Origin: Pyrrhoderma lamaoense
Lineage: Eukaryota; Basidiomycota; Agaricomycetes; Hymenochaetales; Hymenochaetaceae
DNA: 64,000 bases
NCBI GenBank assembly: GCA_002794735.1
Contig: NBAZ01000003.1
Span: forward strand, 2,232,001-2,296,000
Direction of reading: 5' to 3'
The notes under the pieces were generated by a model, which did no database searches, was not told where the DNA came from, and saw only the letters and a program-made list of their open reading frames with translations. The translations under genes and the position numbers were made by a program. Each line of letters starts with the position of its first letter. The stretch's first letter is position 1. Below are positions 1 through 10,731 of the stretch, piece by piece.

Positions 1-3000
1 ATCGCTGATAATGACATCCATATATTCCGTTTTTAAAGCTTGTATTTCTTGCCCCTTTTTCTCTTCCTCTAATGCGGCGGCCTCAACTTCTGGATCATAG
101 TCACTCCAGATCTATATAAAATGAGAATGAAAGTAAGTAGATCAGCGAACACATCTTTAATTAATAACAAAACAAAATCATTTCGTACATTTAACCTATT
201 TTGCTTAGCCTCGGCCTAATAAAAAGATGGGGGGTTAAGAAGTGTGAGAAACCATTTGTCCCAGGTATGAGAAAAACAGAACGACGTTTTGTAAAGAAAA
301 AAAGTAGAAAGAATAAGGAAGCATACTTCAGCGCTATATAAAAGTTTTGACCAGGGAAGAGATTCCGCTGAATACTCATGTACGGAGGCGAGGCCTTCTC
401 GAACGAGAGCGATGGCAGCGTTTTCAGTTTTGTTAAGGTACAAAGCACCGATAAATCCACCGCTTTTATCAACGGTGTCTACTTCGATTTCGACGTCTCT
501 TTGCATATAACGGCGTGTTGAGAATTCAGCAGATTCGTTTCCGTATGGCTCTCCCTTTTCGTTGGGGTTGCGGGCAGTACGAGGTGCCCGAATACCTTTT
601 ACATTATAGTGTCAAAATCCGGCCATTCTTAAGTTTTTCTTTCCTCCATTCATTTCTTTATGGAAAAGAACTTACCACCAAGAACGAGTGTGATGGACAT
701 GTTCTCCTTCGGTATTAAAACCCTTTTTATAGATTTAGTCACACACCAAATCTTTTTTTGAGTTTCATTTTCGGGCTCACTTAAACCGAGAACCGGATGC
801 AACAAATTCGACAACAGCAGGGATTCTGCCCTGTCTTTTAAATCTTGAGAGGCATGAGTTTGCTCTTTGAGCTGTCTGAAAAAAGAGAGGAGAAAAAGAT
901 AACGGTCACTTTAGAGAGAAACGAAAATATACAAAACTTGATGAGAGAATACGAACTTCGGATGCATTGATTGGGGCTTTTGGAGGGGGTTGCTCCTTCC
1001 CAGAGTGAACACCTTTCCCTTCCTCAGCCGCTTTTTGTTCTGCAGCCATGAGCTTATCATAGTCTGAAGAGCGGTCTTCATCGTCACGCTTATGACGAAG
1101 GGCGGTTGCAAGACCTTTTTCGATGAGTTGTTCGGCAACGTTACTGATTTAGACGGAGGTGTTTAGTCTCAATCCAGTATAGAAACTTCAGTATAAGATG
1201 AAAACATACGCATTAGAGTTTCCGTAACGAACAGTGGCACATTCTCTTTCCTCGAAATCACCCTCCTTGGGCCTGACGAAATCTATATGTACTTTGACGG
1301 TCTTTCCAATGAGCTTCTTACGCATAAACTATACGACACCCAAGTAAGCCCCTGAAACACATAGGTGATAGTATAGGTTAGTACCTCTCGTGCTTCGTTA
1401 GCATAGAAGGCCTGCTTAGGATCATTGAGTCTAGTAAAAATAAGATAAGTAGGTCATTAATTCAGATTCTAGGGTTAAGAGTCAAAAAAATCTCGAGACG
1501 TTTGCGCTTACTTTGGCGCACGTGTTGAACTCAGTTGGATCCTACGTTCTTTACCCCCATTTTTTGGAATAACTGATATTTGGTCTCCGCTCCATACACG
1601 GATGACGACAGCTTCGAGGTCACGAGCGTTACCATTGACTGAGGTACCATTTGTATGTGCCCCTGAAGCAGAAGCAGATGGAGGTAAAGACGCATATAAG
1701 CATAGCCGTTTCTCTTTCGCTACGCGCTCTGCAGCACGAAGTCTTTCCATCCCGCCATTAGCAGCAAGCATGCCAGCATGCCAGTCAACGACACGGGCGA
1801 GTCCATTAGCGACAAGATGTTCGGCGACATTTCCGGCAGGATGCAGTACTTTATTATTCAATCAATACACAGAAAAAATCATCATTATTAGTGGGCTGGT
1901 TTGTCATTTCAACCAATTACTTTAGGAGCGAAATTGGGGACACACCATTTCCAATAAATACACTAGCAGGAGCAGGTGCTGATCCATTAGCAGTTGATTG
2001 AAACGGCGTAGCAGTCGGTGCTGGTAATGATAATAACTGTACTCGGACAGCTCTTTGCAATATCCTAGATTCTGTGAAAAACTTTGCCTACAAGGTGAAG
2101 AAAAGATGTTCAACCAAACACCCAAAAAGGTATTTGTAAGATCGTGATCACGTAAAAAAAAGAACAAAAAAAAAGTTAGCAAAGAGACGAACCTCGTCTC
2201 CCCATTGTTCCGCTACCTCTCCTTGCTTTCCAGAAGCACGAGGGCAGCGAATTCCAGCAAGCGCGATGTTTGCCATTTGATGATCTCCTTCCGGCATCAA
2301 TAATCGTACTCGTACTGAAGATCCATCTCGAACAGACTCAACAATGGCTATATAGAGTTCATCTTTCTTGAGAGACATTGATTCTCGCTACATACAATCC
2401 CCTACTCACCATCAAGCGATTTCCCCTTCCATTCTAATAAGAAGGCTTGAGAATCTGCAGGCATAGTATGATGTACTTCTCGTGTCTTTTTTTTCATTTG
2501 TTTAATTTATTGCAATCGTTAGTCACGTGACCGCGCACGACGTGAAAAGAAAGCACCTTGGCTCCTTGTGGATTCCACATCCCTCTTCCGCCTTTACGAG
2601 CGTCGTCTTCAAGTTCCTTCCTCTTGATATCTTCTTCCGTCTCATCACGTTTGAGTTCTTTAGTCTTTGCCCATCCTGCTCGGAGTAACTCCGTCTGTAG
2701 ATCGACTGCGTTGCTGAGTTCTGCTGTGCCTAGGTCTCGAGGGACGTCATCCGTCCCGGGAGGAAGTGAGTGAATGGAAGTGAAGGTTACTTCTTTCCCT
2801 ACGCATAGCGATCGGAGAAATTCACGAGATTCGAATGCCCAGGGCTACAATTGAAGAATACAAACAGGAAAAAAAAAGAGTTGATGCATTGAGTCAGTGT
2901 TTGGATTGAAGTGAAGTGAAATTAAATTGGGACAGTATGGTGGCAGATTGAATGGGGGATTTAAGGTTGGTGATGTATCAAGAACATTGACGTTGATTCA

Positions 3001-3677
3001 TTCGACCCGATATAGGTTGGGGACAATATTTCAATAGTAGATTGCGGTGCCTGATGCGAATCGACGTTTGTGTTTGGAAAGACGGAAGGAGGGAAGGAAT
3101 AGGGGTGAGGTACTCGAAGAAAGCGAATGAGAGAAAAAGAAAGAACTGTTGAAGTTTATTAAGAAACAATATGAAAACACACCAACCTCATCTTCACGAG
3201 TCTGTGTTCCAAGACGAGGAGCAGTAACGTCGGCAAGGTGTAGAATTCTAAGGGGAACAAGAAGCATACAATTATGTCAGTACTAGACGTATATTATTTC
3301 CGAGGCACAAACAAGTTATGTTTGGAAGAAAGGTTAAAACCTTGACACGCACCGTTCCTTCGGAGGTTGACCCTGTGGACCTGGACGACCACGTAAAACA
3401 AGGGAATCACCTGAAATGACGGCTAGTAATAATTTTCAGGACAGAGCATCAGCAAGTGACTGAGGACAGGTTTGAATGCTGAAAGAGGGGAGGGAGGGTG
3501 TTTCAATAGTTTGAATAAAGATATTTCATAGCGTACATTTAACAATCTTGTAGACGTGTCACAATACGAGTGATATTTTGAGTTTTATAAAAATTTAATT
3601 TCTTGAATTAGTTTGACTGAAAGTTCTTGAAATTATATATGAGAGAGAGTTTATGAGCTTACTGCTTTCATTGCCAT
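1..3677 (-). CDS. SND1: SND1 / Tudor-SN (staphylococcal-nuclease-domain protein), 3' end outside window
   Basis: Multi-domain RNA-binding nuclease-like protein of cytoplasmic RNP granules, acting in RNA stability, splicing and transcription co-activation. The minus-strand exons give successive SN-like domains: PGPQGQPPKER and ADVTAPRLGTQTRED (about 3180-3420), PWAFESREFLRSLCVGKEV (about 2790-2850), VESVRDGSSVRVRLLMPEGD (about 2290-2350), VLHPAGNVAEHLVANGLARV (about 1790-1850), FMRKKLIGKTVKVHIDFVRP (about 1265-1328) and ALYLNKTENAAIALVREGLA (about 385-445). The left edge carries the linker toward the C-terminal Tudor domain (IWSDYDPEVE), so the Tudor domain lies outside. I place the start at 3677: MAMKA (3663-3677), then a 10-nt micro-exon (3537-3546), then exon 3 (3353-3422). 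An ATG at 2378 is inside an intron and is not the start. SND1 SN domains usually lack full nuclease active sites; I did not test each one here. Confidence 0.93.
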
Positions 3678-3949
3678 TTTTTATTAGTATGCTGCTAGAC
3701 TTGTTGATGTCTGAGGGATATGAACAGATTGAGTTTCGAGGTGATGAAGCTGGAGTTGAAGGATTTTGTTAGTCGTGTGGTAACAAGTGTGAGTTTATTA
3801 ATTGATCGTGAGTAATTTACAAACGATTTCTCTGCAAATCGGCGAAAACTAAATTTGGGTTGAAAACCTTTCGAAGTTGTCCCCCTAGGCCTTTCCTCTA
3901 CCACACTTTTTCTCGGAAATCCTTTGCTCTTGGTTCACGTTCATCGAGA
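3678..3949. promoter_or_regulatory. Shared promoter region SND1 / bS6m
   Basis: The 272-bp gap separates the divergent start codons of SND1 (minus) and the mitochondrial ribosomal protein (plus). Promoters of both must lie here or overlap the 5' UTRs. No clear TATA box was identified; the assignment rests on gene arrangement only. Confidence 0.4.
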
Positions 3950-4800
3950 ATGCCTCTGTATAGACTACACTGTATCGCAGCTCATTATACCGAATACGTA
4001 CGTTACCAACACCCCACAAAGAAAACTTTGAGAAAAAAAAACCCAACTGAAATGACTGTATCTTATTACTTCCACTTTAACTTGGATAGAGACACATCAA
4101 GGACCTCGTCACTCAGAGTGCAAAGTTACTCTTAGATAACGGGAGTGCTGTTAGAGAGATCAGGTTCCATGGGACGAAACGGTTGCCTCAACGTATGAAG
4201 AGACATAAAGCGTTTCATCAGGATGGCGAGTACGTTCAAATCTTTTTCTATTTCATACAAAAAAAACTTTCTTCTTCTTTCTTTTCTTTTCCCGACTTTA
4301 TGAACACACGCAACTATTCCCCCCCCCCTCTCCCCTCTCTTTTCTACGTTCACTCATACGTATTCTCATCTACCTATCCCGATTATCCAACTCACACAAC
4401 ACATTCCTCTCCCCCCTCTACTTCCAGTTACTGGTCAATGCACTTCGACGCCCCACCCCGTCTCCTCACCCGTCTCAACGACCAAATGCGTTCAGACCCA
4501 CGCGTGATCCGGTGGACGACCCTCAAGCTCGGCGAAAAGCTAGAAGACGTAGTAGACGAACGGGTTAACACGACTGTCTTTCTTCCTTCTGACGCTCATA
4601 GTAGTGCTAGTAGCAGTATTGGCGGTGGTATAGGCGGTAGTGGTGGGGGTAGTGGTGGTGGTGGAGGGGATGGTACGACGACGACGCCTCCGTATCGGTA
4701 TCAGTCACAGATGGAAGGAGGAAATGGGAGTGGGAGCGGGAGGGTTGTGCCTAGTGTGATGTTTAGTCGGAACGCGGTCTCTAGTTTACGGGATCGGTGA
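3950..4800 (+). CDS. MRP17: Mitochondrial small-subunit ribosomal protein bS6m (MRP17 family)
   Basis: Component of the mitochondrial 37S ribosomal subunit. Three exons, 3950-3997, 4090-4229 and 4428-4800, join in phase to 186 codons plus stop. Exon 1 starts MPLYRLHCIAAHYTEY, exon 2 has RHIKDLVTQSAKLLLDNG and FHGTKRLPQRMKRHKAFHQD, and exon 3 has YWSMHFDAPPRLLTRLNDQM and RSDPRVIRWTTLKLGEKLED. These are hallmarks of fungal bS6m, including the RMKRH and YWSMHFDA blocks. Introns use GTACGT donors. The odd part is a C-terminal extension after the conserved core: a Ser/Gly-rich tail of some 85 residues with a run of Gly and Ser around 4600-4670, making the protein longer than the usual roughly 120-140 residues. 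The 3' end converges on the HAD hydrolase gene. Confidence 0.9.
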
Positions 4801-5328
4801 ATGGAGAAAAGGCGAGGGCGAAGGCGAAGAGGAGAGAGGATGGATAGATACTTAGGCGCTTAGATGGAAAGTGGGGAAGCGGGGATCAGTGAATGGGTGT
4901 GGTTAGCTAGGTCGGTGGACGGGATGGATTTTTCTTCTGTGGTGAAGGTAGTTAGAATGGGGCTAGGGGTAGACGAACGAAAAGGATCTTTCTGAAACCT
5001 CCCTGCTTCTCTCTCTCTTTCTCTCTTTTGTATGTAACTTATTTCTTCTATCCGTCAACTATCTGGATATAACTCTCAAAGGTACGTATGTCTAGTTCAC
5101 AATCTACCTCATTTAAACACTCAGATACTAAATCATCATTTACATGTTATGTATAACTCATACAGTAACTTATCTACCTCATCTTTACAACATAATCACA
5201 ATCCTCCTTTTTTCTTGTTTCTTAATATGATGAACAAGAAGATGAATTCGAGTCCTTGACGAACTGAACGACTTCTCTTAGAGTTTTGATTCGTAGTACA
5301 CTCGGGAGACGTTTTTGTTGCTGTGTCT
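4801..5328. other. Intergenic, convergent 3' regions
   Basis: Stretch between the bS6m stop and the end of the HAD-hydrolase reading frame. It is purine-rich near 4800-4980, then T- and AT-rich with several poly-T/poly-A tracts, as expected for two converging 3' UTRs. No gene seen. Confidence 0.5.
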
Positions 5329-8281
5329 CTAGTCATTCACGTCGCCGTCTAGTCCTGGTCCTGGTTCTGGTCCTGGTCTGCTTAACAACAACGCCCTCAA
5401 CCGGCTTTTGTCGCTCCAAAGTAGTCACTAAGAACACAAACACGGTTAGTAACTTACATAACTTGACACTTGACGTAGGGGGGGGGGGGGGAGGGCATAC
5501 CCACAAACTACATCACTTGTAACATAAAACTTCTATACAAACACCAAAAAAAATTTAAAAAAAGAGAAAAACAAAGAAACGAGCCGAAAAAGAAAAAGAA
5601 ACAAAAAGAAACGTGCAAAATTAATTCCTCACCTCTCAAGTTCATCACCAACGTGTACACTCTCCTCAGGTGCACACCCCGCCCTCGTACACGCTCGTAA
5701 GAATATCTCTCGTTGGGGCTTCTCGATGCCTTCTACGTCACTGACGAGCGCTGGTTGGAGGTAAGGAGGTTGGACCGAGAGGTCTTTGAGTGCGTTCACT
5801 GTTTTGAAAGGGTGGGTCGGGGGGGGCGTTTAATATATAGATAAATATAATATTATGTGAAGACGATGAAGAAATGGGATGGGGGATGGGAAGGAGAGGG
5901 GGGGGGACATACGGATTCTGGAATCGGCGTTCGAGATCAAGGCTGTCTTGATGCCCATTTCGTTGAGGTCTTTCACTATAGAGATAATTGAGAATTATGA
6001 ATAAACTATAAACAAGGCGAGGATCATAAGAAGATCAAAAGGGTTAGTGACGAGAGAGGTTGGTCTATCACCCCTCTTTGGTACTGGAATACTGGAATAC
6101 TTAGATGCCTGGATACTCCTACTCCTGGATACTTACACGTAGGAAGAACGTCATCATACAACTCGTACCCTTCCTTTGAGCTAAACCGTCTCAAGAGAGA
6201 GGGTACGATAGTGCTCAAGTGTTCGTCCACGTCTGGATTTTTTTTTTGTATCAGATTTTTTTTTGGTGGAATGAGTGGGAATGTTTGATGTTCAATGTTC
6301 GAAGTTTGATGTGTAGTGTTCAATGTTCGATGTTCAATATTAGTATTAGACGTTAGTAAAAGTAAGATGATTACAATTCAATCAGGATTTCATCCATAAG
6401 CCAAGTAACTTAGTAAGTACTAAAGTAGCTTGTGCAAACCCTTCCGCACCTGACGAGTTCGCACCCGCGCCTATAGCGGTTTCGCGTATGACTCGGGACC
6501 AGAAGGCTTCATGACCAGTTTGATACGACGGGTATAAGGCTTGTACGTGTTTGAGAGCTAGATTCAAGATTGATAGATAACAGATAATAAGTATCACTAT
6601 TAGTATCTGTTGTTTTGATTATTGTGGTAAATGACGATGATGATGATGATGACAACGAAGAAGATACCTTTAAAGAAAAGAAGAAGAAAAGAAAAAGTGA
6701 AGAAGGGTATAAACATCATAATATCATTAAATATGATAATAATAAAGATAAATCTTTAATTCCCGAGACGAGACGAGATAGAAGGGAGGTCAAACATCGG
6801 ACCAATCAAAATAAACAAACCAAACCAAACCCCTCAAAGAATCCAAAAAATCCAAAAAAAAACCCAAAGAAACAATTAGATTAAATATAATATCAAATAT
6901 AAAGTTCCAAGTCCGTGCACGATCACGATCACGAGCTTGACGGAGAAGCTCCCCTTTCCGCTCCCTTCACCCAACAAGCTCCCCAAGCTCCCAAGCTCTC
7001 GAACTCTCGATCTAGACGGCAACAGAAAGAAAAGAAGCGCACAGGAAGAAGCCAGAAGCGCACAAAGGAAGAAGCAAGAAACGCTACAAACTCAGACTCG
7101 GACTCGGAGGAGGGACATAATAGGAAAAGAAGAAAGCTTAAGAACCTATTAGTCTTAGTCTTAGTCTTAGTCTTAGTCTTAGTATTTAGTAGTAGTATTT
7201 AGAAGAAGTATTAGTAGTATTGAAACTGAATGTTGGATGACGATACTATTTACTTCGTCTGATTCGTGTCTGCGTGTGTCTGTGCTTTTTTTCTTTTCTT
7301 TTTTTCGTGATGTGCGAGTGGTGTGGTTGGTATGAGTGGTGTGTGGATCGAAAAGGAAAGAGTTGAAGCTTTAAAAAAAAAGGGAGGACGGGAGGTTGGG
7401 GATGGACAACCCCCCCCCCCGTTCCCCCGTCCTTCCACGCCTCGACATCCATGTACACATGATACATGCACACAGCAGAAATCAGAACGCAGAACGTAGG
7501 CGTTTATTTATAGAGGAGAGTAGGGGGGAGGGAGATAATAATAGTAATAATAATAATTAATAACAATGTCCGAAAAAAAATAGTAATTTAGTGAATTAAA
7601 GTAAAAGTTTGGGAGCACGCATGGTTCAGGTTTCTTCTCTGATGATGATGAAGAGTCATTGTAAGTGAAAGGGAAGAAAGAAGAAGAAGAGAAGAAGGAG
7701 TTCAAGAATCAAGATGTTCTTCCCCCCCCCCCTCTTTTTCATTTTTTATTTTTATTTTTGGAGGCTGAGGCGGACGAGGGATGGGGGATTGAGTGTATGC
7801 ACGTGGTAACATTTTACCGTTACCAGTTCCATTCTTGATACTTGTAACTTGTTCTCAGTTCTGTAACCTGGTGCTTTGCATTCTGGGTTCCTTCTTCCTT
7901 CACTTTGTTATTCCCAAAGTATCGATTTCCGCGTCCCAAAGAAAGGAAAGAAAGAAAGTAGGGTGTGAAGGGGGATGCTAAATAGTCTATGTACTATACC
8001 CATCCGAAGGAAAGACGAAAGAAGGAGAAAGTGGGAGGGGGAGGAGTACGACAAATAAACAGATAAACAGATAAACATATAAATCAATCCAACAGACCTT
8101 GTTTGAACGAGATCTTGATGCGATTAGGATCAAGTGAGCCGAGAGACGGTCTGAAGGTGTCGGCATATTGGACGTGGAGAGGTGCTCGGGGCTTTAAGAG
8201 AGTGAAGAGAGCGTCGAATGTCACTAGTCTTAGGTTTGGTTTTAGTTTGATTGGTGGATGGTTATTGGTTGGTGGAAGCAT
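5329..8281 (-). CDS. HDHD3-like haloacid dehalogenase (HAD) family hydrolase, one apparent frameshift
   Basis: Predicted cytosolic HAD-superfamily hydrolase; substrate unknown. Exons on the minus strand: about 8098-8281 with motif I LRLVTFDALFTLLKPR; 6560 downward with HVQALYPSYQTGHEAFWSRV; about 6147-6240 with LLRRFSSKEGYELYDDVLP; about 5920-5980 with KDLNEMGIKTALISNADSRI (motif II region, Ser/Asn); about 5633-5800 with DVEGIEKPQREIF (motif III Lys) and ESVHVGDELE (motif IV GD). The final exon reads DYFGATKAG, then meets TGA at 5397-5399; the expected continuation LRALLLSRPGP is one frame over and ends at 5329. One missing base near 5401-5404 would explain this. Motif I is DALFT rather than DxD, so only one of the usual two Asp is present. 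A G/C homopolymer of 13 or more bases lies in the last intron. Confidence 0.82.
7149..7184. repeat. Hexamer repeat (TTAGTC)n in HAD-gene intron
   Basis: Six near-perfect copies of a TTAGTC unit lie in the long first intron (about 6560-8097) of the HAD hydrolase gene. The same intron carries GATGAT, GAA-rich and poly-A tracts and a run of C near 7411-7420. This intron is unusually long for the window (about 1.5 kb) and filled with low-complexity sequence. Confidence 0.8.
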
Positions 8282-10308
8282 TGGATATGTTTAGATTATA
8301 CGTTGAGCGAAGAACATGGTTTTATTTTTATTTTTTTTTGGAAGAGGATGAGAAGAGGAAGTCGGAAGTCGGAGGAAGAGTTTGTCGCGTGCTCCGCGCG
8401 CGTGTGTGTTGACGCGGAGAAGAAAGTTTCGGATCGTTCCGAGTTGTCGATGCTGCCTCCCCCCGCGACTTCAAGTCACTTTTACTGATTTCTTCAACTC
8501 TGTTTCTGCTGTGTTTTTTTTAGTTACTAGGAGGAAGATCTCCCCCTCCTCCTCTCCTGCACGTCATTGAAAAGTCAGATAGTGACGCGAAATGTGAGAG
8601 GGTGCTAGTCCAAGTCTACTAGTACTAATGACTATCCCCTTCCCCCGGGTGGACACACACACACACTCGCTCATTCATCAAGCCGAAAACGGAGAATCTG
8701 TGGTACTCTTTTGGTCTGCTGTCTACTAGATCGTGATTCAATGACAGGGACAGTTCTCTCCAAAAAGGATATTCAGGAATGTGTCAAAAGTCAAGAGATG
8801 TATATGTATATGGATATGTACATGTACATATATTTTATATAAATGCACGAATATATGAATATATGAATATATATATACATATATATAACGAATAACCTCA
8901 CCCGCCGACCGAATATATAAATCAAATTTCTTGGGGGAAATGCATCCTTTAATTAACATTGAGCTGTCCTCTGCTGTCAAATTGGAAAGAAGCTGAACAT
9001 TGAACTGTGAACAGCGAATCATTCACTTGTTGACTTGTTCCCTGCCGGCATTCCTTACACCCGGGCGTGACGAATAGGGTCCCTCCCTCTCTACCTGGAC
9101 TACCCTAGGCAATAAGCAATAACGCTCTCTCTGTTCTGTCGATCTCTGAACACATTCCCCCTCACCCTCACGAAAACAAGATTAAAAAAAGGGGATCAAA
9201 TCAGGTCTGTTGATTTGTTCTCACCAGCTGGCCAATGAGAGTGGACACGTTGACTTGCAGGTCTTTTTTTTTCTTTCTGTTCATTAACATGTCAGGATTA
9301 AATCAGAAAGAGACAGAGGTTGGGGGGAGGGAAACCCGGAATGAGGAAACGGCTCCCTCTCTTCCTCCCCCAACCCTCAATGATCGCCGGACCTGTCTGT
9401 TCTTCTCCGAAGCGTGCCCACCCTTCCCTCCTTTGATGTGTACGTGACGGGGGTAACTCTAAAAGAAAGTATGGAAATGTTTATCTTATCCTCATTTCCA
9501 TTAATTGCGAAAAAAAAGAAAAAGAAAAAGGAGACGAGCGATAATATCTATTATCTTTTTTTGTAATAAAAAAAATGACAAATAAGAAATATAAATATCT
9601 CAAATGTCGAAAAACGTCCACCAGTTTTGTTGCTTCTTCTACCCTTCAAAGAGGGTTCCTTGGCCACACTGTCCCTCTCTTCTCCTTCCTGTCCGACTAT
9701 CCCCCCATCCCTCCTCTTTCTCTCTCTCTTCCTCTTGCTACATCTTGCCCTCTTGACTTCTTGCTCCTCTTCCTCCTCCTCTCTTTTTTCATTTTCTTTC
9801 TTCTTACAGCTCGCTCGACTTGGGCAGTTGATAGATCATATCACTTTTGGTGTCCTCGTCCTTCGTCTTCTAGGCTCTTGATAGTCGTTGATGCTTTGAA
9901 GAAAGAAGAAGAACAGAGCAGAAAAAAGGAAGTATTGAGGTATTGGTGTTCCTGTACCCTCTTCCTCCCCCTCTCCTCCTTATTCTCCTCACTCTCGGCT
10001 TGCTTGAGGTCTTTCTCTTCTGTTCTCCTCGGGTTCGCTGCACGGTACACTTGACTTGGCTTTCCCCTCGCCTCGCCTCTCAAAACGGGAAAGGTGTGAC
10101 TGTGAATAGAGAGAGAAAGGAAGGAAGAAAAGAAGGAAAAGTAAAAGACTTGGGACTCGGACTCCGTATCCGTGGGCCATCGAACTCCGTATCCGTATTG
10201 AAAGAACGGAAATCAAAAAATAAGGAGAGAGAGAAAAAAAGCAGGAACAGAAAGAACAGAAAGAAGAAAACAAGGTCGATTCCTCCTAAGTTTACTATTA
10301 CTACCTAA
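8282..10308. other. Long divergent intergenic region between HAD hydrolase and Mei2
   Basis: About 2 kb between divergent starts. It holds an AT-rich, partly self-complementary TATA/ATGTAT stretch (8799-8890), a short GC-rich segment near 8390-8410, and a strong pyrimidine (CT) tract around 9690-9790 followed by purine-rich sequence (10110-10280) just before the Mei2 start. CT-rich tracts are typical of fungal promoters and leaders. Open frames here (for example 9575-10054) translate to low-complexity Ser/Leu/Phe and look spurious. Confidence 0.5.
8799..8890. repeat. AT-rich alternating purine-pyrimidine stretch
   Basis: Irregular ATGTATAT/ATATGAAT-type repeat with many short palindromes such as TGTACATGTACA (8817-8828). 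It could be a cruciform-prone or nucleosome-poor element in the divergent promoter region; no function is shown. Confidence 0.6.
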
Positions 10309-10672
10309 ATGACGCACTCGCACTCGCACTCTCCGACCACGAGTCCTAATCCTTCTTTCTCTCTCAACCAAAACCAAAACCATGCTAGTGCCCCTAGTGC
10401 CCATTCAGACGAGGTACGTACTAACGTTGTACTCATGCGTGACCAAAGGAGTTCGATGAATAGGTTGTACTGATATACTAACCTTCCTCTCTTCACTTGT
10501 CTTTTGGTCCATACGTATGTATGTATGGATAATTGGATGAATGGATGGATGGGTTTCTTAATCGTCTAGGTATCTCCTTCTTCTCGAGACGTTCATGCAC
10601 TTGCACTACCGGCCTTAGCTGGGTGTGTACACGTACAGTGGTTAGTTCACACCCTTCTCCCTTCTCATCTTG

Positions 10673-10731
<59 letters not shown>

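Noticed and set aside
2148..2378. ATG at 2378 as the SND1 start
   Set aside because: It lies inside a short intron; the acceptor at about 2352 joins the preceding exon in phase as LDAIVESVRDG.
9575..10054. 159-codon plus-strand frame upstream of Mei2
   Set aside because: Translation is Leu/Ser/Phe/Pro-rich from a CT-rich tract; it looks like promoter/leader sequence rather than a gene.
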